Positions 43,394 through 49,482 of a stretch of 52,125 nucleotides of DNA are shown one piece after another; position 1 is the first letter of the stretch; the number at the start of each line of letters is the position of its first letter. The stretch is taken from positions 1 to 52,125 of the forward strand of contig CAAFYG010000036.1 of assembly GCA_900767195.1 (NCBI GenBank), read 5' to 3'. Under the pieces are notes generated by a model. It made no database searches. It had not been told where the DNA came from and saw only the letters and a list, made by a program, of their open reading frames with translations. The stretch is from Clostridia bacterium. GTDB taxonomy: Bacteria > Bacillota > Clostridia > Christensenellales > Borkfalkiaceae. Made by a program: the position numbers and the translations under genes.

Positions 43394-43846
43394 ATGGCAA
43401 TCAGAAACGTGGTGCAGGTAGGCGACGAAGTATTAAGAACGAAATGTTTCCCCGTGGAAGCGTTCGACGAATCGCTGCACAACCTGTTAGACGATATGAA
43501 AGAAACGCTCGTAAAAGAAGACGGGGCAGGACTTGCCGCGCCGCAGGTGGGGGTACTTCGCCGCGTGGCGGTGGTGCAGGTGGAAGAAGGGTATTTCGAG
43601 TTTGTAAACCCCGTGATCACCGCGCAAAAGGGCGAGCAGGAAGGCTGGGAAGGCTGCTTATCGGTGCGGGGCAAGCGCGGCGTCGTGGTGCGCCCGCAGA
43701 AAGTTTCGGTGAGTTATTTTGATCGATACGGCAACGCGCAAACGTTGAAAGCGAAAGGCTTTTTTGCCCGCGCGATTTGCCACGAGTTCGATCATTTAGA
43801 CGGGATTTTGTATATCGACAAAGCAACATATATCTGTAAAGATTGA
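43394..43846 (+). CDS. def: Peptide deformylase
   Basis: A 150-residue metal enzyme that removes the formyl group from new proteins. The three motifs are GAGLAAPQVG, EGCLSV and HEFDHLDG, whose Cys and two His bind the metal. Start ATG 43394 follows CAGGAGAG. It normally pairs with fmt; here 570 bp of repeats lie between them. Confidence 0.97.
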   Translation: MAIRNVVQVGDEVLRTKCFPVEAFDESLHNLLDDMKETLVKEDGAGLAAPQVGVLRRVAVVQVEEGYFEFVNPVITAQKGEQEGWEGCLSVRGKRGVVVRPQKVSVSYFDRYGNAQTLKAKGFFARAICHEFDHLDGILYIDKATYICKD

Positions 43847-43891
43847 TGCGCGCGCATTATAAACTTCGCAATACTTTGTTTTATGATAAAG

Positions 43892-43938
43892 CCTTCCCCC
43901 CGGGGGGAAGGTGTCGCCGGACGGCGACGGATGAGGGG
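43892..43938 (+). repeat. Two-hairpin repeat, family B, copy 2
   Basis: First stem CCTTCCCCCC / GGGGGGAAGG (43892-43911); second stem GTCGCCG (43913-43919) / CGGCGAC (43922-43928), loop GA; then GATGAGGGG. It opens the 572-bp gap between def and fmt, which contains no gene. Confidence 0.88.
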
Positions 43939-43950
43939 CGTAGCACATTT

Positions 43951-43992
43951 TTGATTTTCTGAATATTTCGGTAAGAAATTTCGGAAAATCAA
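43951..43992 (+). repeat. Hairpin repeat, family C, copy 1
   Basis: TTGATTTTC (43951-43959) pairs with GAAAATCAA (43984-43992), plus inner ATTTC/GAAAT. It is flanked by GGGGCGTAGC and GGGGCGTAAC words, which recur between all parts of these islands. Confidence 0.75.
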
Positions 43993-44022
43993 GGGGCGTA
44001 ACTTGTTTTCTACTATCTAATA

Positions 44023-44114
44023 GCCTTTCCCCGGGGGCGGGCATCGCCCGTTTTATAACGCACCCGCAGGGTGTTCCGTAACGGACTGTAGCAAACTGTT
44101 TGAAATTTTAAATA
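44023..44114 (+). repeat. Repeat family A, variant copy with an extra hairpin
   Basis: Begins with CCTTTCCCCGGGGGCGGGC and ends in CTGTTTGAAATTTT as in other A copies. An additional CACCC GCA GGGTG hairpin (44061-44073) is inserted before the GTTCCGTAACGG part. Confidence 0.75.
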
Positions 44115-44130
44115 AGTGCCTTTGGTAAAG

Positions 44131-44176
44131 GCTTCCCCCCGGGGGGAAGCTGTCCGTGAAACGGACTGATGAGGGG
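44131..44176 (+). repeat. Two-hairpin repeat, family B, copy 3
   Basis: First stem GCTTCCCCCC / GGGGGGAAGC (44131-44150); second stem GTCCGT (44152-44157) / ACGGAC (44161-44166), loop GAA; then TGATGAGGGG. Confidence 0.88.
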
Positions 44177-44181
44177 CGTAA

Positions 44182-44211
44182 CTTGTTTTCTAATAGAAAT
44201 TTTCAAGCAAG
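44182..44211 (+). repeat. Repeat family D, copy 1 (CTTG...CAAG)
   Basis: CTTGTTTTCTAATAGAAA followed by TTTTCAAGCAAG forms a short imperfect hairpin. Other copies lie at 48049 and 49113. Confidence 0.65.
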
Positions 44212-44226
44212 GGGCGAAGCACATTT

Positions 44227-44339
44227 TTGATAGTCTGAATATTTCGGTAAGAAATTTCAGAAAATCAAGGGGCGTAGCATATTATGTGTAGCCCATTTTT
44301 GATTTTCTAAATATTCCGGAAGGAATTTTTGAAAATCAA
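44227..44339 (+). repeat. Hairpin repeat family C, copies 2 and 3
   Basis: Copy 2 spans 44227-44268 and copy 3 spans 44299-44339, each with TTGAT at the left and AAAATCAA at the right. Between them is GGGGCGTAGCATATTATGTGTAG. After copy 3 come GGGGCGTAACTTG and then the fmt ribosome site. Confidence 0.7.
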
Positions 44340-44418
44340 GGGGCGTAACTTGTTTTCTACATAGAAAATTCCCAACCAAATCTGCGAAACTTTATCCCAA
44401 GGAGAGCAAAAAATCGTC

Positions 44419-45411
44419 ATGAAAATTTTATTTGCGGGAACTCCCGCCTTTGCGGTGCAGCCGCTCGAAATGCTGATCAAAACGTGCGAAGTCGTCGCCG
44501 TAATCACGCAGGAAGATAAAATTCAGGGCAGAAAAAAACTGCTCACGCCTTCGCCCGTGAAAACGTGCGCGCTTTCGCACAATCTTCCCGTATTTCAGCC
44601 GCAAAAAATCCGCGAGCATATCGATAGACTCAAATCTTTCAAAGCCGACGCCATGATCACTTGCGCATACGGGCAGATCCTCACGCAGGAAGTCCTTGAT
44701 TGTTTCCCCAAAGGCGTGTGGAATATCCACGCGGGGCTTTTGCCCGCCTATCGCGGCGCTTCGCCCGTGCAAAGCTGTATTTTAAACGGCGAAACGGAAA
44801 CGGGCGTGTGCGTCATGCAAACGGTACTCGCGCTCGACGCGGGCGATATTCTGCTTTGCGAAAAGCTGAATATCGGCGCAAAAGAAACGGCGGGCGAGCT
44901 TTCGAATCGTCTTTCCACCCTTTCCGCCGCGCTCATACAAAAAGCCGCGCCGCTCATCGAAAGCGGAGCGTATACCCTGCAAAAGCAAGGAGAAACGGGC
45001 GCGCATATCTATCGCAAAATCACGCGCGAACAGGCAAAAATCGATTTCACCGCCCCCGCCCCCGAAATCGTAAATCAGATCCGAGCCATGAATCCCGAAC
45101 CCGTCGCGTTTTCGTATCTTCGCGGCGCAATCGTCAATTTTTACGCCGCCGAAGTCGTGCCTGAAGCCGCGCTTTCCGAAGAACAGAAAAAAGCGAAATG
45201 CGGCGAAGTGCTTACCGATAAACCAAAATCCGGCTTGCTCGTCCGTTGCGGCGCGAGCGAAACAAACGGCTCGTGCGAAACAAACGGCGCAAGCGAAAAC
45301 AACGCAGGCGCAATCAAAATCAATTTCATTCAACCCGCGGGCGGCAAAATCATGACGGGCGCGGACTTTTTAAACGGCAAAAAAGCAGCCAAAGGCGAGA
45401 TTTTCGAATGA
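44419..45411 (+). CDS. fmt: Methionyl-tRNA formyltransferase
   Basis: A 330-residue enzyme that formylates initiator Met-tRNA. LFAGTPAFAV, ITCAYGQIL and NIHAGLLPAYRGASPVQ (usually HxSLLPxYRG; here Gly replaces Ser) are the catalytic landmarks; the OB-like C-terminal domain follows. In that domain a 20-residue Ser/Glu/Thr/Asn/Gly insertion (279-298) is coded by three 18-bp tandem units. AAGGAGAG lies 12-14 bp before ATG 44419, a rather wide gap. The stop overlaps the rsmB start (ATGA). Confidence 0.96.
   Translation: MKILFAGTPAFAVQPLEMLIKTCEVVAVITQEDKIQGRKKLLTPSPVKTCALSHNLPVFQPQKIREHIDRLKSFKADAMITCAYGQILTQEVLDCFPKGVWNIHAGLLPAYRGASPVQSCILNGETETGVCVMQTVLALDAGDILLCEKLNIGAKETAGELSNRLSTLSAALIQKAAPLIESGAYTLQKQGETGAHIYRKITREQAKIDFTAPAPEIVNQIRAMNPEPVAFSYLRGAIVNFYAAEVVPEAALSEEQKKAKCGEVLTDKPKSGLLVRCGASETNGSCETNGASENNAGAIKINFIQPAGGKIMTGADFLNGKKAAKGEIFE
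45253..45306 (+). repeat. Three 18-bp tandem units inside fmt
   Basis: Units at 45253-45270, 45271-45288 and 45289-45306 read GCGAGCGAAACAAACGGC with small changes. They encode ASETNG, SCETNG and ASENNA. Confidence 0.85.
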
Positions 45412-46727
45412 TTACCAACCCGTTGTACGATCCATATTGCATTTTAATGAAAGTGTATGGCGAAAAGGCGTACTTAAAGCAGGCGATCGCCGATACGTAT
45501 ATCGAAGAGCTGTACCGCCCCCGCACGGTGAAAGCGGCTTACGGCGTGCTTGAAAACGACGAATATTTTTCGTTTTGTATCGCGCACTACGCCGCGAAAT
45601 CGCCCAAGCAGCCCGTGCGCGTGCTTTTGAAAGTCGCGCTGTATTTTCTTCTGTTTTTGCAAAAAAAACGTTACGCCGTCACCGATTTTGCCGTGGAACT
45701 TTGCAAAAAACTCGGCAAAGGCGGCGCAGCAGGTTTCGTCAACGCGTTTTTGCGCCGTTTCAGCGAAGAAGAAATCGCCGCCGCCATGCCCGGGGGCAGG
45801 AAAGGACTGTTAATTCAAACCGGCTACCCCGAATTTGCCTATAAAAAGCTCGAAAAAGAGTACGGCAAACGCGCCGAGAAAATTGCCGCCGCAAAATCGG
45901 GCGGCGTATCCGTGCGCTTTCTGCCTCCGTACAAAACGGAAGGGGCATACCTTGATCGAGCAAAAGAAAACGGCGTTCGTTTCACCGCTACCCCCTTCGT
46001 TCACGGCTACGTTTTCGATACGTTCGCGCGAAACGAAGGGTACGATCGCGGCGAATACACCTTTCAATCGGTCGGCTCGCAGGCGATCTGCGATTGTATC
46101 GCGCCTTGCAAAACGCTGCTCGACGCATGCGCCGCGCCCGGCGGAAAATCGGTGCTGCTTTCCGAAAAGTGCGAAAAAGTCACCTCGTTCGAGCTGCACG
46201 CCCACCGCGCCGCGCTCATCGAAGCCTATGCCCGCCGCGCCCGCCGCGAAAATATCGAAATTTACGAGAAGGACAGCCGCATTTACGATTCCGCTTACGA
46301 AAAATCGTTCGACGCCGTGCTTTGCGACGTGCCGTGTTCGGGATTCGGCACGGTTTGCGAAAATCCCGATATTAAAATTTTAAAAACCGCCGAAGTGTTC
46401 GCTTCCGTGGCGGAAGATCAGCGCAAAATTCTCGCCGCCTGCGCGAACTACGTGAAAGAAAGCGGCATGCTTTACTATTCCACCTGCTCGCTGTTCGAGT
46501 GCGAAAACGATGGGGTAGTGGGCGAATTTCTATCTTCTCACCCCGATTTTCGCGCGGAAAAAATCGATAGCGCGCTGCCGCACGAAAAGAAGAATTTCGG
46601 ACTTCAATTTCTGCCCGATACGGCGTTCGGCGCGGGCTTTTACGTAAGCGCGATGCGCCGCGTCGGCGAGAACGTCAACGAAAAAAGCGATAAACTGCGC
46701 ACAAAAACGGGGGACGAAAGAAAATGA
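45408..46727 (+). CDS. rsmB: 16S rRNA m5C967 methyltransferase (RsmB/Sun)
   Basis: A 439-residue enzyme. The first 130 residues are a NusB-like RNA-binding domain; the rest is the methyltransferase, with LLDACAAPGGKS (SAM binding), DVPCSGFG (motif IV Cys) and YSTCSLF (motif VI catalytic Cys). ATG 45408 overlaps the fmt stop by four bases. Its own stop overlaps the rlmN ATG in the same way, so the three are translated as a unit. Confidence 0.95.
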   Translation: MITNPLYDPYCILMKVYGEKAYLKQAIADTYIEELYRPRTVKAAYGVLENDEYFSFCIAHYAAKSPKQPVRVLLKVALYFLLFLQKKRYAVTDFAVELCKKLGKGGAAGFVNAFLRRFSEEEIAAAMPGGRKGLLIQTGYPEFAYKKLEKEYGKRAEKIAAAKSGGVSVRFLPPYKTEGAYLDRAKENGVRFTATPFVHGYVFDTFARNEGYDRGEYTFQSVGSQAICDCIAPCKTLLDACAAPGGKSVLLSEKCEKVTSFELHAHRAALIEAYARRARRENIEIYEKDSRIYDSAYEKSFDAVLCDVPCSGFGTVCENPDIKILKTAEVFASVAEDQRKILAACANYVKESGMLYYSTCSLFECENDGVVGEFLSSHPDFRAEKIDSALPHEKKNFGLQFLPDTAFGAGFYVSAMRRVGENVNEKSDKLRTKTGDERK

Positions 46728-47791
46728 AAAAAATTTTGCAGGATTTTTCCCTTGAAGAACTCGAAGCCGAGCTTGTATCGCAGGGCGAAAAGAAGTACCG
46801 CGCGGCGCAGGTGTATAGCGGCTTGCTCGCGGGCAAAACAATCGAAGAATTGCCCGCCGTGCCGGGCGCGCTCAGAGAAAAACTCAAAGAAATTTACGAA
46901 AATCGGCCGATCGCCGTCGAAAAAGTGTTCACTTCGTCCGACGGCACGGAAAAATACCTTTTCCGCCTTTCAGACGGCAACCTGATCGAAGGCGTGCTGA
47001 TGAAGTACAAATACGGGTACACGCAATGCGTTTCCACGCAGGTGGGGTGCAGAATGGGCTGCAAATTCTGCGCATCCACGCTCGGCGGCCTGATACGCAA
47101 TCTGAGTGCGGGCGAAATTTTGTCGCAGATCCTTGCGGTAAACGCGCTGCACAGGTGCGATCCGGATCTTCCGGGCAGCGGCAAGGAAAAGCGCGCCGTC
47201 ACCAACGTGGTTTTAATGGGCAGCGGCGAGCCGCTCGATAACTACGAAAACACGGTGAAATTTTTGCGCCTTTTAACGAGCGAAAAGGGCATGAATATGT
47301 CCGCGCGCAACATCTCGCTTTCCACCTGCGGGGTAGTGCCGAAAATGTACGAGCTTGCGGGCGAAAATATCCCGCTCAATCTTACCGTTTCGCTGCATGC
47401 CACAAACGACGAAGAAAGAAAGCGCGTCATGCCGATTGCAAATAAGTACATAATCGCCGAGATTATGAAAGCGTGCGGAAATTATTTCGAAAAAACGGGC
47501 AGAAGGTATTATTTCGAGTACACGCTGATCGACGGCGAAAATTGCGACGAAGCGCACGCAAACGCGCTTGCAAAGCTATTGAAAGGCAAGCCGTGCCACG
47601 TGAATTTAATTCGGTTAAACGAGGTGAAAGAGCGATCGCTCAAAGCAACGAGCGATAAAAACGCGTACAGGTTTATGGGGTATTTAGAAAAGCAGGGGAT
47701 CTCGGCAACGCTGCGGCGGCAGATCGGCTCGGATATCGGCGGCGCATGCGGTCAGCTTCGCGCCGGCTACATAGAAGAAAACGCGCTTTAG
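46724..47791 (+). CDS. rlmN: Dual-specificity 23S rRNA/tRNA A2503/A37 methyltransferase (radical SAM)
   Basis: A 355-residue radical SAM enzyme. The cluster motif CRMGCKFCAS, the string VLMGSGEPLDNY and the late Cys in RRQIGSDIGGACGQL (methyl-carrying cysteine) identify RlmN. It overlaps rsmB by ATGA. Most Firmicutes follow rlmN with prpC, prkC and rsgA; here 338 bp of repeats follow and then rpe. Confidence 0.96.
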   Translation: MKKILQDFSLEELEAELVSQGEKKYRAAQVYSGLLAGKTIEELPAVPGALREKLKEIYENRPIAVEKVFTSSDGTEKYLFRLSDGNLIEGVLMKYKYGYTQCVSTQVGCRMGCKFCASTLGGLIRNLSAGEILSQILAVNALHRCDPDLPGSGKEKRAVTNVVLMGSGEPLDNYENTVKFLRLLTSEKGMNMSARNISLSTCGVVPKMYELAGENIPLNLTVSLHATNDEERKRVMPIANKYIIAEIMKACGNYFEKTGRRYYFEYTLIDGENCDEAHANALAKLLKGKPCHVNLIRLNEVKERSLKATSDKNAYRFMGYLEKQGISATLRRQIGSDIGGACGQLRAGYIEENAL

Positions 47792-47795
47792 CCCT

Positions 47796-47922
47796 GTTCC
47801 GTAACGGACTGTTGCAAACCGTTTGAAATTTTAAATATATGCCTAAGATATAGCCTTCCCCCCGGGGGCGGGCATTGCCCGTTTCGTAACGGACTGTTGC
47901 AAACCGTTTGAAATTTTAAATA
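47796..47922 (+). repeat. Repeat family A, two copies after rlmN
   Basis: A partial copy (47796-47838, from GTTCCGTAACGG to TTTGAAATTTTAAATAT) is followed by a full one (47854-47922, starting CCTTCCCCCCGGGGGCGGGC). The hairpin CGGGCA T TGCCCG is intact in the second. The 338-bp gap to rpe holds no gene. Confidence 0.8.
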
Positions 47923-47938
47923 TTTTCCTATGATAAAG

Positions 47939-47984
47939 GCTTCCCCTTGGGGGGAAGCTCTGCGCGAAGCGCGGTGATGAGGGG
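47939..47984 (+). repeat. Two-hairpin repeat, family B, copy 4
   Basis: First stem GCTTCCCC (47939-47946) / GGGGAAGC (47951-47958); second stem CTGCGC (47960-47965) / GCGCGG (47969-47974, one G-T pair), loop GAA; then TGATGAGGGG. Confidence 0.87.
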
Positions 47985-47996
47985 CGCAGCCCATTT

Positions 47997-48078
47997 TTGA
48001 TTTTCTAAATATTTTTGACAAAAAATTTTTGAAAATCAAGGGGCGCAACTTGTTTTCTAATAGAAATTTTCAATCAAG
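47997..48078 (+). repeat. Repeat families C and D, copies before rpe
   Basis: Family C at 47997-48039 (TTGATTTTC ... GAAAATCAA), then GGGGCGCAA, then family D at 48049-48078 (CTTGTTTTC ... TCAATCAAG), then GGGGCGTAGCACA. Confidence 0.72.
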
Positions 48079-48095
48079 GGGCGTAGCACATTTTC

Positions 48096-48101
48096 TATAA
48101 T
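48096..48101 (+). promoter_or_regulatory. Possible -10 box of rpe at the edge of the repeat
   Basis: TATAAT directly after the repeat word GGGGCGTAGCACATTTTC. No good -35 box 17 bp upstream (ATCAAG) and no TG extension. The gene could depend on this or on read-through. Confidence 0.35.
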
Positions 48102-48129
48102 AAAAAATTTAAAAAAAGAGGAACAAAAA

Positions 48130-48816
48130 ATGTCAACCAAAACCAAAGCAAACGAAACAATCAAAATCGCGCCGTCGATTTTATCGGCGGACTTCTCGAA
48201 AATGGGCGAAGAAGTGAAAAATCTCGAAGAGAGCGGCGCGGACGTCATTCATTGCGACGTAATGGACGGCGTGTTCGTGAATAATATCACGTTCGGCATC
48301 AAAATGGTGGAAGACTTGCGCAAAATCACGAAGCTGCCGCTCGATTGTCATTTAATGATCGTGCATCCCGAAAAGTATGCCGAGCGGTTTGTGAAAGCGG
48401 GCGCAGACTACGTTACGGTGCATGCGGAAGCGTGCGGCGAAGGGCTGGAAGATACCCTGAAACTCATTAAAAACGCGGGCGCGAAGTGCGGCGCGGTGAT
48501 CAATCCGGATACGCCCGTATCGGCGATTGAAAGGGTGTTGCCGCTTTGCGATATGGCGCTTGTCATGAGCGTGTTTCCGGGTTTCGGCGGACAGAAATTC
48601 ATTGCGGAAGTACTTGAAAAGGTGCGGAAAATACGGAGAATTATCCGTGAAAACGATCTGAATTGCGATGTAGAAATCGATGGCGGAATCAACGCGGAAA
48701 CGGTGAAAGCGGCGAAAGACGCGGGCGCGAACGTGATTGTGGCGGGCAGCAGCGTATTCAAAGCGGCAGACCGCGCCGCCGCCATTTCGGCCTTACGCTC
48801 TGGCGATTTTAAATAA
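48130..48816 (+). CDS. rpe: Ribulose-phosphate 3-epimerase
   Basis: A 228-residue TIM barrel enzyme of the pentose phosphate pathway. KIAPSILSADFSKMGEEV, HCDVMDGVFVNNITFG, LDCHLMIVHPE, MSVFPGFGGQKF and EIDGGINAET are the expected motifs, with the metal-binding His, Asp, His and Asp residues all present. GAGGAAC precedes ATG 48130. A repeat follows its stop at once. Confidence 0.97.
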   Translation: MSTKTKANETIKIAPSILSADFSKMGEEVKNLEESGADVIHCDVMDGVFVNNITFGIKMVEDLRKITKLPLDCHLMIVHPEKYAERFVKAGADYVTVHAEACGEGLEDTLKLIKNAGAKCGAVINPDTPVSAIERVLPLCDMALVMSVFPGFGGQKFIAEVLEKVRKIRRIIRENDLNCDVEIDGGINAETVKAAKDAGANVIVAGSSVFKAADRAAAISALRSGDFK

Positions 48817-48827
48817 TGGCTCTTTTC

Positions 48828-48897
48828 AAGGCTTCCCCTTGGGGGCGGGCATTGCCCGTTTCGTAACGGACTGCAGCAAACCGTTTGAAATTAAAAT
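48828..48897 (+). repeat. Repeat family A, copy after rpe
   Basis: AAGGCTTCCCCTTGGGGGC, the hairpin CGGGCA T TGCCCG, then AACGG ... CCGTT and TTTGAAATTAAAAT. It starts 12 bp after the rpe stop. The 666-bp gap 48817-49482 holds repeats, a promoter and a hairpin leader but no gene. Confidence 0.85.
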
Positions 48898-48963
48898 CTA
48901 TGCCTTTGATATAGCCTTCCCCTTGCTTCATTTTGCTCAACGCAAAAATCGGCAAAAATTGTC

Positions 48964-49042
48964 AGCCACTTCGTGGCTTCCCCTCGGGGGGCGGGCATTG
49001 CCCGTTTCGTAACGGATTGCTGCAAACCGTTTGAAATTAAAA
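48964..49042 (+). repeat. Repeat family A, copy with a leading hairpin
   Basis: AAATTGTC leads into stem AGCCAC (48964-48969) / GTGGCT (48973-48978), followed by the A body (48976-49042). The copy at 51963 has the same lead-in but stem AGCCTTG / CAAGGCT. Confidence 0.82.
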
Positions 49043-49060
49043 TTTATGCCTTTGATATAG

Positions 49061-49107
49061 CCTTCCCCCCGGGGGGAAGGTGTCGCCGAACGGCGACGGA
49101 TGAGGGG
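49061..49107 (+). repeat. Two-hairpin repeat, family B, copy 5
   Basis: First stem CCTTCCCCCC / GGGGGGAAGG (49061-49080); second stem GTCGCCG (49082-49088) / CGGCGAC (49091-49097), loop AA (GA in copy 2); then GATGAGGGG. Confidence 0.88.
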
Positions 49108-49112
49108 CGTAA

Positions 49113-49190
49113 CTTGTTTTCTAATGGAAATTTTCAATCAAGGGGCGCAGCCCATTTTTGATTTTCTGAATATTTCGGAAAAAATTTCCC
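49113..49190 (+). repeat. Family D copy and truncated family C copy
   Basis: Family D at 49113-49142, then GGGGCGCAGCCCA, then the left arm of family C (49158-49190); its right arm is missing, replaced by the unrelated sequence leading to the next promoter. Confidence 0.65.
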
Positions 49191-49208
49191 CGCACCCCGT
49201 TCATTTTG

Positions 49209-49237
49209 TTGCAAAGCTAAAAAAAGTGTGATATAAT
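49209..49237 (+). promoter_or_regulatory. Sigma-A promoter of the collagen-like protein gene
   Basis: TTGCAA (49209-49214), 17 bp ending in TGA, TATAAT (49232-49237). The predicted leader is about 240 nt, far longer than for other genes here. Confidence 0.85.
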
Positions 49238-49300
49238 ATAGTTGTTTGGAAAACAAAATTAAAAATAAAATTCCAAACGACAAATTATAATTTTTGCAAA

Positions 49301-49416
49301 GGGTACCCTTTTATTTTTGTGAAATTTTTAAAAAGTAAAAAATTTCGCAAAAATAAAAGGGTACCCTTTTATTTTTGTGAAATTTTTAAAAAGTAAAAAA
49401 TTTCGCAAAAATAAAC
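49301..49416 (+). repeat. Tandem 58-bp hairpin unit in the leader of the collagen-like gene
   Basis: Two copies (49301-49358 and 49359-49416) differ only at the last base. Each starts with the palindrome GGGTACCC and contains an AT-rich inverted repeat. With the second GGGTACCC the first copy can fold as a 32-bp hairpin (49298-49329 with 49338-49369) with one G-T pair. The second lacks a closing GGGTACCC. Confidence 0.92.
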
Positions 49417-49482
49417 AAAAAATCAAAAAAAGTCAAGATCCAAAAATAAAAAGGGTGCATTTTGTGAAAAAAGGAGAAATTT

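Noticed and set aside
43892..49190. Repeats as a CRISPR array
   Set aside because: Units are of different kinds and lengths, spacing is irregular, there are no unique spacers of constant size and no cas genes.
49319..49396. Short GTG-started basic peptide in the hairpin leader, partly repeated at 49377
   Set aside because: No ribosome site precedes either GTG, and the sequence is simply the AT-rich repeat read as codons.
49301..49416. 58-bp units as an integron attC or phage attachment site
   Set aside because: No integrase is present, no core sites are seen, and the units lie neatly between promoter and gene.
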